A stretch of DNA of 21,753 bases from SIG598 sp045538015 (GTDB lineage: Bacteria > Bacillota > Clostridia > Oscillospirales > Acutalibacteraceae). Of this stretch, positions 7,710-14,884 are shown piece by piece; position 1 is the first letter of the stretch, and every line of letters begins with the position of its first letter. A program made the translations under genes and the position numbers. Under the pieces are notes generated by a model, which saw only the letters and a list, made by a program, of their open reading frames with translations, was not told the DNA's origin and did no database searches. Location of the stretch: positions 1 through 21,753 of the forward strand of contig JAZSQO010000116.1 in NCBI GenBank assembly GCA_045538015.1, read 5' to 3'.

Positions 7710-8477
7710 ATGACAAACATTCTTGAAGTTAAGGATCTCTGCAAGACCTATATCGTAAACAAGCGCCAGAACAATGTGCTGCGCAACGTCAGCTTTTCCG
7801 TGGCTCCCGGAGAGATGGTGGCCGTCATGGGCCCCTCCGGCTCGGGCAAGTCCACTCTGCTCTATACCGTTTCCGGCATGGACGGCATGACCGCCGGAGA
7901 TGTGCTCTTTGACGGAAAGAGCATCGCGGGTCTCGGCCAGAAGGAGCTGGCTGATCTCCGCCTCGACCACATGGGCTTTGTGTTCCAGCAGATGTATATG
8001 CTCAAGAACCTCAGCCTTCTTGACAACATCCTGCTGCCCTCCCGCCAGTCGAAAAAGATAAAGGAGAGCCGCAAGGAAAAGAACGAGCGAGCCAAGGAGC
8101 TTATGCGCCGTCAGGGCATCATCGAGGTGGCCGACAACGGCATCGACGAGGTTTCCGGCGGTCAGCTTCAGCGAGCCTGCCTGTGCCGCAGCCTGATAAA
8201 CAAGCCCAAGATGATCTTTGCCGACGAGCCCACCGGCGCCCTCAACCGCGCCGCCTCCGACGAGGTCATGGATATGCTGGGCGCTGTCAACCGGGAGGGT
8301 ACCACCGTCATGCTGGTCACTCACGACACCAAGGTGGCCGCCCGCTGCACCCGGGTGATGTATATCGTTGACGGAAACATCAGGGGCGAGTATAATCTTG
8401 ATGTATACGACGGCGTTTCCCCTCTGCGTGACCGGGAGCGCGCCATAAACAACTGGCTCATGGAGATGGGCTGGTAA
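7710..8477 (+). CDS. ABC transporter ATP-binding protein (MacB/LolD/BceA type)
   Basis: This 255-residue cytoplasmic ATPase powers the FtsX-type permease encoded just upstream. All nucleotide-binding motifs are intact: Walker A GPSGSGKST (41-49), Q-loop FVFQQ (about 91-94), signature VSGGQ (148-152, V replacing the usual L), Walker B MIFADEP with D172 and E173, and switch histidine H205 in LVTHD. The stretch LNRAASDEVMDML and the overall length fit the MacB/BceA branch. The ATG at 7710 has AAGGAG at 7693-7698, with a rather long 11-base spacing. An in-frame upstream extension would be read through copy B and is not credible. A hairpin with a T-run follows at 8493-8532. Confidence 0.95.
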   Translation: MTNILEVKDLCKTYIVNKRQNNVLRNVSFSVAPGEMVAVMGPSGSGKSTLLYTVSGMDGMTAGDVLFDGKSIAGLGQKELADLRLDHMGFVFQQMYMLKNLSLLDNILLPSRQSKKIKESRKEKNERAKELMRRQGIIEVADNGIDEVSGGQLQRACLCRSLINKPKMIFADEPTGALNRAASDEVMDMLGAVNREGTTVMLVTHDTKVAARCTRVMYIVDGNIRGEYNLDVYDGVSPLRDRERAINNWLMEMGW

Positions 8478-8492
8478 GCCGGTAACAAAAAC

Positions 8493-8532
8493 AGCAGGGG
8501 CGGCCCAGCCGTCCCTGCATCGCCTGCTTTTT
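8493..8532 (+). terminator. Terminator or attenuator between the ATPase and regulator genes
   Basis: Two overlapping hairpins can form. The first has GCAGGGGCGGC (8494-8504) with 8508-8518: 11 bp, one G-U, loop CCA. The second is longer, with AGCAGG (8493-8498) paired to CCTGCT (8523-8528) and followed directly by TTTTT (8528-8532). Only the second has the T-run placed for termination. No clear promoter follows before the regulator ATG, so partial read-through is likely. Confidence 0.6.
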
Positions 8533-8554
8533 ACGATACAAATTGGAGTATAAT

Positions 8555-9220
8555 ATGATAGATATACTTGTTGTAGAGGATAATACGGAGATTTCCGGCC
8601 TTCTTTGCGAATTTCTCCGGGCGGAGGGCTATGTGGTCAGCGCCGCCGACAGCGGAGAAAAGGCCCTTTCCATATATGAAAAATACGGCGCCAGGCTGGT
8701 CATTCTGGATGTCATGCTGCCGGGAATGGACGGCTTCGCGGTGTGCCGAACCATCCGGGAAAGGGCCAACACGCCCATTCTCATCGTCAGCGCCCGGGTG
8801 ACCAAGGAGGACAAGCTCAACGGCCTCATCCTCGGTGCCGACGACTACATCGAAAAGCCCTTCGACATCGACATCATGCTGGCCAAGATAAAGGGCATCT
8901 TCCGCCGCCGCTACGAAAGCGACAGCCTCGTGTGCGGCGACCTTGTCCTTGACCGGGTACGCCGGGAGGCCACCCGGAACGGCACGCCGGTGAAAATGAC
9001 CGCCAAGGAATTTGACCTGCTGGAGCTGATGGCGGAGAACAAGGGAGCCACCCTTTCAAAGGATATGCTCTTTGCCCGGGTGTGGGGCATGGACAGCGAC
9101 TCCGAGCCACAGACCCTTACGGTGCACATCAAGTGGCTGCGTGAAAAAATCGAGGATGACCCCAAGAATCCCACTCGCATCGTCACCGTGTGGGGCGTGG
9201 GATACCGCTTTGAGGGATAA
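8555..9220 (+). CDS. OmpR/PhoB family response regulator
   Basis: This is a 221-residue DNA-binding transcription factor. The receiver domain (1-115) has the acidic pair E8/D9, phospho-acceptor D52 (LVILDVMLPGMDGF), switch S79 and K101 (YIEKPF). The C-terminal winged helix (about 125-221) ends in the typical TLTVHIKWLREKI...VWGVGYRFEG. The ATG at 8555 has GGAG at 8544-8547 with 7-base spacing; TTG at 8543 is a worse choice. Its partner kinase is encoded at 9744-10982, with a GNAT gene between the two. By analogy with Bce-type modules it probably controls the transporter operon upstream. The palindrome at 5061-5075 is a candidate target. Confidence 0.96.
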   Translation: MIDILVVEDNTEISGLLCEFLRAEGYVVSAADSGEKALSIYEKYGARLVILDVMLPGMDGFAVCRTIRERANTPILIVSARVTKEDKLNGLILGADDYIEKPFDIDIMLAKIKGIFRRRYESDSLVCGDLVLDRVRREATRNGTPVKMTAKEFDLLELMAENKGATLSKDMLFARVWGMDSDSEPQTLTVHIKWLREKIEDDPKNPTRIVTVWGVGYRFEG

Positions 9221-9233
9221 AGAGGAGAGAATT

Positions 9234-9713
9234 ATGGATATCGCGGCAAAGGACATTCGTACCCGGCAGCTCACTCCCGGGAGCTTTGAGGAAATTAAGG
9301 CACTGTTCCGGGAGGTATTCACCGGAGAGCCGTGGAAGGACGACTGGAGCGACGACCGCCAGCTGTCCATGTACATCACCGAGCTGGTGTGCAGCGGCAA
9401 TTCGCTGACCTTCGGGCTGTTCGACGGCGAGGAGCTGATCGGCCTCTCCCTGGGACACATCAAGCATTGGTTCTCCGGCACGGAATATTATATCGAGGAG
9501 TTCTGCGTCCGCACCGAACGGCAGGGCGAAGGCCTCGGCACGGAGTTTATCCGGAGCATCGAGGATTTCCTGAGAGAAATGGACATCGAGCACATCTTCC
9601 TGCAGACCGGCAGGCAGATGCCGGCCTATGGGTTCTATCTCAAAAACGGCTTTGAGGAGCTGGTCGACCATGTGTCCTTCATCAGAAAGCTGGACGCCGG
9701 CGACAACAGCTGA
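9234..9713 (+). CDS. GNAT family N-acetyltransferase
   Basis: This 159-residue cytoplasmic protein carries a single GNAT acetyl-CoA-binding fold. The pyrophosphate-binding motif A is visible as RTERQGEGLGTEF (93-105), preceded by a beta strand (YYIEEFCV) and followed by the YGFYLKNGF motif typical of the C-terminal part of the fold. The acceptor is not evident; candidates are an aminoglycoside or peptide antibiotic, another small molecule, or a protein. AGGAG (9223-9227) lies 6 bases from the ATG, and the gene starts 13 bases after the response regulator. It sits between the two halves of a two-component system, so it is expressed with them. A role in resistance or modification of the sensed compound is an inference from position. 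Confidence 0.85.
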   Translation: MDIAAKDIRTRQLTPGSFEEIKALFREVFTGEPWKDDWSDDRQLSMYITELVCSGNSLTFGLFDGEELIGLSLGHIKHWFSGTEYYIEEFCVRTERQGEGLGTEFIRSIEDFLREMDIEHIFLQTGRQMPAYGFYLKNGFEELVDHVSFIRKLDAGDNS

Positions 9714-9743
9714 CAACACCCAGAGAAAGGCGGCGAAGCGTGA

Positions 9744-10982
9744 ATGAAGGCCTTTAACCGGCTGCTGATTGTTTTTATTATAATTGCCGCGCTGCTGATG
9801 GCGGCGGTCAATGTGCTTCTGGCGGCGGGAACGGACGCCTCCGGACGGCAGTACCGGGTGGACGCCGCCCGTGCCGCCGCGAAGATCGAATCGGAGGGCA
9901 TGGAGGGTCTTGACCTTTCCCTCTATCCCACCCTTGCGGCTGTGGTTCCGGCGGGAGAGGACGGAGTGGACAGCCTGCTGGGCGGAAAGCACGACTGCGT
10001 CATAAAGGAGATCGGCGGCGAATATTACCGTTTTGACTACATCGCGCCCTCGGGCATGGACAGCGGGGACGTTCTGGCGGTGAACATCGCGCTGGGCGTC
10101 ATGGCCGCGGTGATGGCGGGCTTCATGCTCTACCTGCGCCGCAGCGTGATAAAGCCGATGTATATGCTGCGGGAGCTGCCCTATGAGCTTTCCAAGGGAA
10201 ACCTGACCATGCCTCTCAAGGAGAGCAGGCATCGCTTTTTTGGCCGCTTTGTGTGGGGCATGGATATGCTCCGGGAGCGGCTGGAGCAGCACCGGAGCAA
10301 CGAGATAAGCCTGCAAAGCGAGCGGAAAAAGCTCATACTCTCCCTTTCTCACGATGTGCGCATACCCCTTTCGGCCATCAAGCTCTATTCCAGAGCGCTG
10401 AGCGGAAAGCTGTACGACAGCGAGGAAAAGCAGCTGGAAGCGGCGATAAAGATAAACGAAAAGGCGGACGAGATCGAGGAGCTGATGTCCCGCATAGTCA
10501 CCGCCTCCCGGGAGGATTTCCTCTCCCTCGAGGTGGAGCGGGGAGAGTTTTACCTGTCCGAAATGGTGGACAAGGTGTCCGAGTATTATTCGGACAAGCT
10601 CCGGCTGCTGAAGATCGATTTTTCCGTGGGCAGCTGCGGCAACTGCCTGATAAAGGGCGACCTCGACCGGGCGGTGGAGGTCATGCAGAACATCATGGAA
10701 AACGCCGTAAAATACGGCGACGGCAAAAGCATTTCCATGACCTTCTCCGAGGAGGAGGGCTGCCGGCTGGTGACGGTATCCAACACCGGCTGCTCCCTGC
10801 CCGAGGGCGAGCTGCCCCATATGTTCGACAGCTTCTGGCGCGGCTCGAACGCCTCTGGCGAGAGCGGCAGCGGCCTTGGGCTGTACATCTGCCGCTGCCT
10901 GATGAACAAGATGGGCGGCGAGGTGTTCGCCGAGATAAAGGACGGAAATATGCGCGCCACGGCGGTGTTCAGCCCGGCGTAA
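9744..10982 (+). CDS. Sensor histidine kinase
   Basis: This is a 412-residue membrane kinase. TM1 (about 5-28), a short extracytoplasmic domain (about 30-108), TM2 (110-131) and a HAMP-like linker (132-185) come first. The H-box LSHDVRIPLSAIKLYS has phospho-acceptor H203. The ATPase domain has N-box NIMENAVKYGDG (N320) and G2 box GSGLGLYI (376-383). In the G1 region the usual DxG reads NTG (347-349), as in several Firmicutes kinases. The sensor loop is about 80 residues, so it probably binds a small ligand or senses the transporter state. The ATG follows AGAAAGG at a long spacing, so translation may be weak or coupled. It lies 30 bases after the GNAT gene and is followed by a strong terminator. 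Confidence 0.94.
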   Translation: MKAFNRLLIVFIIIAALLMAAVNVLLAAGTDASGRQYRVDAARAAAKIESEGMEGLDLSLYPTLAAVVPAGEDGVDSLLGGKHDCVIKEIGGEYYRFDYIAPSGMDSGDVLAVNIALGVMAAVMAGFMLYLRRSVIKPMYMLRELPYELSKGNLTMPLKESRHRFFGRFVWGMDMLRERLEQHRSNEISLQSERKKLILSLSHDVRIPLSAIKLYSRALSGKLYDSEEKQLEAAIKINEKADEIEELMSRIVTASREDFLSLEVERGEFYLSEMVDKVSEYYSDKLRLLKIDFSVGSCGNCLIKGDLDRAVEVMQNIMENAVKYGDGKSISMTFSEEEGCRLVTVSNTGCSLPEGELPHMFDSFWRGSNASGESGSGLGLYICRCLMNKMGGEVFAEIKDGNMRATAVFSPA

Positions 10983-10994
10983 CGCAAAAAAGAG

Positions 10995-11033
10995 AAAACC
11001 TGCCAGCTTCGGAAGGGAGCGGGCAGGTTTTTT
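10995..11033 (+). terminator. Strong bidirectional terminator
   Basis: AAAACCTGCC (10995-11004) and GGCAGGTTTT (11022-11031) are perfect 10-base arms. Six T residues (11028-11033) follow on the plus strand, ending the kinase transcript. The A-rich left flank gives a T-rich tail on the minus strand, so it can also end the convergent gene at 11041-11583. Confidence 0.85.
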
Positions 11034-11040
11034 GACGAGG

Positions 11041-11583
11041 TCAGAACAGCTGGATGTCGTAATATCTGGCGGTGAGCCGGTGAGCGTGCCGGCCACGGCC
11101 TATCTCGCCGCTGTAGCGCCGGATGACGCGGTTGGAATGACGCTTTACCTCTCGTTTGCACTTGGGCGAAATGTAATAGATGGGATTGTTGGCGCGCTTT
11201 ACATACACCAGCGAAGGGACTATACGCCCTTCGGCGTGCCGCATGGCGTCAAGGGCACAGCCGCGGCGAGAGGTACCATCGCTGTACAGATTTACACATT
11301 TTCCCGACGGGAACAGAAAATAGGGAGCGTAAACATGCCGGTAGATGAAGAAATATTCACACTCGGATGTTCTGAGAGCGAGAAAGTTATTGATGATCCT
11401 GCGCTTGTGCTCCCGGTTGGTGATGTACGCGTTCCGCCTTGCCCGAGGGGCACGGACGCGGGCGGTGGAGACCGGCAGCGGTTCGCTGTCCAGCTTTTCG
11501 GCGTAATATTCGCTGCCCTCTATGGGATGGCCTTCGGCAATCCAGCTTTCAAGCCAGTTTTTGCCGCTGTATTCATAAGACAT
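11041..11583 (-). CDS. Hypothetical protein, basic, unknown function
   Basis: The 180-residue product belongs to no family I recognise. It is rich in Arg, Lys and Tyr, has no obvious membrane segment or signal peptide, and carries scattered cysteines (SGKC, SRRGC, SPKC). The basic C-terminal third (KCKREVKRHSNRVIRRY) could contact nucleic acid, but that is only suggestive. Support for a real gene: GGAGG ten bases before the ATG at 11583, a TATAAT box at 11624-11629, an intact frame, and a terminator on each side (10995-11033 and 11678-11725). A start 14 codons further upstream lies on top of the -10 box and is not credible. It is a stand-alone gene converging on the kinase gene. Confidence 0.65.
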   Translation of the reverse strand: MSYEYSGKNWLESWIAEGHPIEGSEYYAEKLDSEPLPVSTARVRAPRARRNAYITNREHKRRIINNFLALRTSECEYFFIYRHVYAPYFLFPSGKCVNLYSDGTSRRGCALDAMRHAEGRIVPSLVYVKRANNPIYYISPKCKREVKRHSNRVIRRYSGEIGRGRHAHRLTARYYDIQLF

Positions 11584-11623
11584 ACCGTTCGTTCCTCCGT
11601 TCAGAATTATTATCCACGGTTCC

Positions 11624-11629
11624 ATTATA
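11624..11629 (-). promoter_or_regulatory. Candidate -10 box of the hypothetical gene
   Basis: A perfect TATAAT on the minus strand lies 40 bases before the ATG at 11583. No good -35 box is visible 16-18 bases upstream of it. Confidence 0.4.
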
Positions 11630-11677
11630 CTCGTGTTTGGAAATTTGTGGGGAAGAAATCACGCAAAAAGCGCACAG

Positions 11678-11725
11678 AAAAACAGCCGCCGCACCGATCA
11701 TCCATCAGTGCGGCGGCTGTAAAAA
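11678..11725 (-). terminator. Terminator of the Cro/CI-type regulator gene
   Basis: The 13-base perfect arms are ACAGCCGCCGCAC (11682-11694) and GTGCGGCGGCTGT (11708-11720), with a 13-base loop. A-runs on both sides give T-runs on either strand, so it can act bidirectionally. It lies just past the regulator stop codon at 11737. Confidence 0.85.
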
Positions 11726-11736
11726 TTCAGCGGTTA

Positions 11737-12120
11737 TCATTCGTCCTCGTCGTGGGGCTGCAGATCCTCCCGGTTGAGCATCGTGTGCAGCAGCTCCTGC
11801 TGCTGGGACTGGGTCAGGAGGCGGTATCTGAGCACCAGCATCTTTTCCTCCTTGGAAAGGTCGCCGATGCGCATGGTTTCGCTTCCGGGGAGGCCGGGAT
11901 CGGTGACGACGAAACCGTGGTTGGGCGGCTCAAGCTCCAGAAGCTCATAGAGGGACACATGGAACATCTGGGACAGCCGGCGCAGGTTGTCCAGAGAAGG
12001 CTCGGTGGTGCCGAGCTCATAGTAGGAATAGGTGGAGCGGTGGACATTGAGCAGATCGGCGACCTGCTGCTGGGAAAGGCCGCACAGCAACCGGCATTCC
12101 TTTAGTTTATCCTTTAACAT
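11737..12120 (-). CDS. Cro/CI (XRE) family transcriptional regulator
   Basis: This is a 127-residue protein. An HTH_3 domain covers residues 6-60 (LKECRLLCGLSQQQVADLLNV, then HRSTYSYYELGTTEPSLDNL). A linker is followed by a C-terminal helix (SKEEKMLVLRYRLL...QELLHTML), seen in many stand-alone XRE regulators of Clostridia and probably used for dimerisation. AAGGAG lies 11 bases before the ATG. A TATAAT box (12162-12167) and two dyad sequences in the upstream region suggest autoregulation. The targets are unknown; neighbours on both sides are separated by terminators. Confidence 0.9.
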   Translation of the reverse strand: MLKDKLKECRLLCGLSQQQVADLLNVHRSTYSYYELGTTEPSLDNLRRLSQMFHVSLYELLELEPPNHGFVVTDPGLPGSETMRIGDLSKEEKMLVLRYRLLTQSQQQELLHTMLNREDLQPHDEDE

Positions 12121-12140
12121 ACTCTGTGTTTCTCCTTGCC

Positions 12141-12212
12141 GAAGAAAATTTCTTTAAGACTATTATACAGCTTTTTCGACAAAGAGAATATTATGTGAAG
12201 AAATTTTACACA
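12141..12212 (-). promoter_or_regulatory. Regulator promoter with candidate operators
   Basis: The minus-strand -10 box TATAAT is at 12162-12167, 42 bases before the ATG. It is bracketed by two related A/T-rich dyads: GAAGAAAATTTCTTT (12141-12155) and the longer TGTGAAGAAATTTTACACA (12194-12212, palindromic at 15 of 19 positions). Such sites next to an XRE gene often bind its own product. The -35 box is weak. Confidence 0.45.
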
Positions 12213-12214
12213 AC

Positions 12215-12248
12215 AAAAGGGCTGTCTTGGGTAACAACAGCCCTTTTT
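12215..12248 (-). terminator. Terminator of the long minus-strand operon
   Basis: AAAAGGGCTGT (12215-12225) and ACAGCCCTTTT (12237-12247) pair perfectly around an 11-base loop and give a T-run on either strand. The hairpin lies 23 bases past the stop codon of the aldo/keto reductase gene. Confidence 0.85.
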
Positions 12249-12270
12249 CACAAAACATAATTACGGAATA

Positions 12271-13410
12271 TTATCCCTTTTGGCTGCGAGCCTCCAGAAG
12301 AAGACCGTGGCAGCGGGTCAGCTCCGCGGGAATGTCAATGCCCTGAGGGCAGTGATCCGCGCAGGCGCGGCAGCCTATGCAGGCGGTGGCCTGCCGGGAT
12401 TCGGGAGTGTTGTTCAGGTAGACATCGGCGTGCCAGCCAAGTACGTTCAGGCGGGTGTAGGCGTTGGCCGCCTGAAAAACCGTGGGAATGGAAATGCCCA
12501 CGGGGCAGTCCTTGCAGTAGTTGCAGGCGGTGCAGGGAACGTGAGGACGGGACATGACCTTGTCCACCACAGCCCTGACGGTCTGCTCCTGAGCCTCGGT
12601 CAAAGGAACCAGCGGGCTGAACAGACGGGCGTTTTCCTCGGCCTGCTCGATGGTGGAAACGCCGCTGAGAATGACGCTGACCGCAGGATGGGAGGCGACC
12701 CAGCGCATGGCCCATTCGGCGTTGGAGGCCTTGGGGTCGGCCTCGGCGAACATGGCGCGTACATCGTCGCCCAGCTCAATGAGGCTGCCGCCGCGAACCG
12801 GCTCCATGACAACGATGGGAATGCCGCGCTCGGCAAGGATGTTGTAAAGCTCCTCGGCGTCGTCGCTGTACCAATCGAGGTAGTTGAACTGGATCTGCAC
12901 AAAGTCCCACTCGGGCTGCTCGCTGAGAATGGAGCGCAGAGCCGCGGGAGAATCGTGGAAGGAGAAGCCGATGTATTTTACCTTGCCCTCTGCCTTGAGC
13001 TGGCGCTGGAATTTGTCGGCTCCGCTGGCTTTTACGGCCTCCCAGCGGGCGGCGTTGAGGGCGTGGAGCAGATAGAAATCCACATAGTCTACACCCATGC
13101 GCTCGCAGGACTCGGCGAAGATCTCCTCCTTGCGGGCCAGCTGCTCCTCGCCGAGGGGCAGCTTGGTGGCGATATAGAAGGACTCCCGGTCATAGCGGTC
13201 GGTCAGCGCGGCCTTGGCCAGACGCTCCGACTGGCCGTCGCCGTAGACATAGGCCGTGTCAAAATAGCGCACGCCGGCGTTGTAGAAGGTGTCCACCATG
13301 CGGATGGCGTGCTCGTGGTCGATCTGGCCGTCCTTTGTGGGCAGCCGCATCAGGCCCATGCCCAGAAGGGGCATATCAAGGCCGATGGTTTTCATGTGAC
13401 GAAGCTCCAT
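12271..13410 (-). CDS. Aldo/keto reductase with C-terminal 2x[4Fe-4S] ferredoxin domain
   Basis: This is a 379-residue cytoplasmic oxidoreductase. The N-terminal TIM-barrel AKR domain (1-280) has the catalytic tetrad D51, Y56 (DTAYVYGDGQSE), K83 (IATKLPL) and H116 (YLLHAL). The tail carries two cysteine clusters, C293/C296/C299/C302 (CTACNYCKDCPVG) and C344/C347/C350/C354 (CIGCRACADHCPQG), fitting two [4Fe-4S] centres. This fusion is common in anaerobic Clostridia and suggests electron exchange between a carbonyl substrate, NAD(P)H and ferredoxin. The true substrate is unknown. The ATG at 13410 has AAAGGA at 6-base spacing. Only 40 bases and no terminator separate it from ricT, so it is probably the last gene of that operon. 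Confidence 0.93.
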   Translation of the reverse strand: MELRHMKTIGLDMPLLGMGLMRLPTKDGQIDHEHAIRMVDTFYNAGVRYFDTAYVYGDGQSERLAKAALTDRYDRESFYIATKLPLGEEQLARKEEIFAESCERMGVDYVDFYLLHALNAARWEAVKASGADKFQRQLKAEGKVKYIGFSFHDSPAALRSILSEQPEWDFVQIQFNYLDWYSDDAEELYNILAERGIPIVVMEPVRGGSLIELGDDVRAMFAEADPKASNAEWAMRWVASHPAVSVILSGVSTIEQAEENARLFSPLVPLTEAQEQTVRAVVDKVMSRPHVPCTACNYCKDCPVGISIPTVFQAANAYTRLNVLGWHADVYLNNTPESRQATACIGCRACADHCPQGIDIPAELTRCHGLLLEARSQKG

Positions 13411-13450
13411 GCTGTATCCTTTCGGTAATATATCCGAGCTATATTACAAA

Positions 13451-14863
13451 TTATTGATGTTCCCCGCCGGAGGAGGGCTTGGGCGCGTTGCCGGAAGCGG
13501 GCTTCTGGCCGCCGTTCCGGTTGCCGCCGCCCCGATTGCCTCGGCTGCGGTTGTGATGATTCTGACCGGAGCGGTTCTGACCATTCTGGTTATTATGGCC
13601 GCCCTGTCTGTTATGGTTGTTCTGACCGCCCTGCTTCTGCTGGCCGCCCTGTTTGGGCTGACCGTTCTGCTTGTTCTGGCCGCCAGAAGTATTCTGGCTT
13701 CCCTGGTTGTTCTGACGGTTCTGGTTGGAACGGTTGCGGTGCTGGTTGTTCTGGCGGTTCTGACCACCCTGACCTCCGCTGCCGCCCTGACCGTTGTTCT
13801 GCCTGGGCTGGCCGTTGGGCTGCTTCTGGGAGCCTCCCTGAGCGTTCTGGCCGCCGTTTCCGGACTTCTGTCCGCCGCCGGAGCGGTTCTGACCGCCGCG
13901 GCTCTTGTTTCGGCTGCGGCCGCGGTTGTTATTCTCGCGGCGAGGCTGCTCCTCTTCGCGCTGAGCCATCTGGGCGTCGGCGATGTCGTAGAAATCCACC
14001 GGTGTCTCCTCCGGCTCCTCGTAAGGCTCGTCGTCGATGATTTCAGGCGGCTTGCCGCTGATGACCTTTACCTGACGCTTGTCAAAGGTCTTGAGGGTGC
14101 CGTCGGGCATATCGTCCATGCGCACACGGAGCTTGCCGGTGAGCAGGTTGACCTCCACGATGGTGCCGTTGCCCTCGGGAGTGCTCACTCCGCAGCCAAC
14201 CCGGGGAGTGCGGCGCAGCAGGTCGATGTAGGCTTCCTCCTCGTACTTGAGGCAGCACATGAGCCGGCCACAGGTGCCGGAGATCTTGACGGGATTGAGG
14301 GAAAGATTCTGCTCCTTGGCCATTTTGATGGACACGGGAGCGAAATCGCCCATGAAGGTGGCGCAGCAGAAGGGTCTGCCGCAGATGCCCAGACCACCCA
14401 GCATCTTGGCCTCGTCGCGCACGCCGATCTGCCGCAGCTCGATGCGGGTGCGGAACACGGAGGCCAGATCCTTGACCAGCTCGCGGAAATCCACGCGGCC
14501 GTCAGCGGTGAAGTTGAAGACTATCTTGCTGCCGTCAAAGGCGTATTCCACATTGACCAGCTTCATGTCCAGCTTGTGGGCGGCGATCTTCTGCTCGCAC
14601 ACGGCAAAGGACTCCTGCTCTCTTCTGCGGTTGTCCTCCACCCGCTTGAGGTCGTCGGCGGTGGCGGCGCGCACTACGCTCTTGAGTTCGTGGGTGATCT
14701 GGTCGTCGGGAACCGAACGGCGCTCCATGACCACTTCTCCGCACTCAAGGCCCCGGGCGGTCTCAACGATGACCGGTGTGCCCTGGAGCAGGTATTCGTC
14801 GTTTGGCTTGAAGTAGTAAAGCTTTCCGCCCGGCTTGAATTTTACGCCGATAATATCTGCCAT
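13451..14863 (-). CDS. ricT: RicT/YaaT (PSP1 family) with a long N/Q/G/R-rich tail
   Basis: The protein has 470 residues; Bacillus RicT (YaaT) is roughly 275. The N-terminal ~270 residues are the PSP1 domain with the conserved cysteines C161, C166, C167 (GICGRPFCCATFM) and C198, C203, C204 (GTCGRLMCCLKYE). In the Bacillus RicAFT (Y-)complex such cysteines help hold [4Fe-4S] clusters, and the complex modulates RNase Y-dependent mRNA processing. An acidic linker (270-308) is followed by about 160 residues almost entirely of N, Q, G, R, S and K, predicted disordered and RNA-binding- or condensate-like. The start at 14863 follows GGAGG (14875-14879) at 11 bases. The position downstream of holB and darA matches the Firmicutes order. 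The frame is clean, so the tail is not a frameshift product. Confidence 0.93.
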   Translation of the reverse strand: MADIIGVKFKPGGKLYYFKPNDEYLLQGTPVIVETARGLECGEVVMERRSVPDDQITHELKSVVRAATADDLKRVEDNRRREQESFAVCEQKIAAHKLDMKLVNVEYAFDGSKIVFNFTADGRVDFRELVKDLASVFRTRIELRQIGVRDEAKMLGGLGICGRPFCCATFMGDFAPVSIKMAKEQNLSLNPVKISGTCGRLMCCLKYEEEAYIDLLRRTPRVGCGVSTPEGNGTIVEVNLLTGKLRVRMDDMPDGTLKTFDKRQVKVISGKPPEIIDDEPYEEPEETPVDFYDIADAQMAQREEEQPRRENNNRGRSRNKSRGGQNRSGGGQKSGNGGQNAQGGSQKQPNGQPRQNNGQGGSGGQGGQNRQNNQHRNRSNQNRQNNQGSQNTSGGQNKQNGQPKQGGQQKQGGQNNHNRQGGHNNQNGQNRSGQNHHNRSRGNRGGGNRNGGQKPASGNAPKPSSGGEHQ

Positions 14864-14884
14864 TCTGAGTTATTCCTCCAATTG

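Noticed and set aside
8549..8554. Perfect TATAAT directly before the response-regulator ATG
   Set aside because: It lies between the GGAG and the start codon, so a transcript from it would be leaderless without the RBS. No -35 box fits, so chance is more likely.
5145..10982. The ABC module as a complete composite transposon bounded by repeats A and B
   Set aside because: The repeats enclose only the permease gene, their terminal repeats differ, and no transposase or integrase gene is present.
11032..12105. 357-codon plus-strand frame spanning the hypothetical gene, a terminator and the XRE gene
   Set aside because: It crosses the 13-bp terminator stem at 11682-11720 and is antisense to a clear HTH protein. 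It has no RBS and no recognisable domain.
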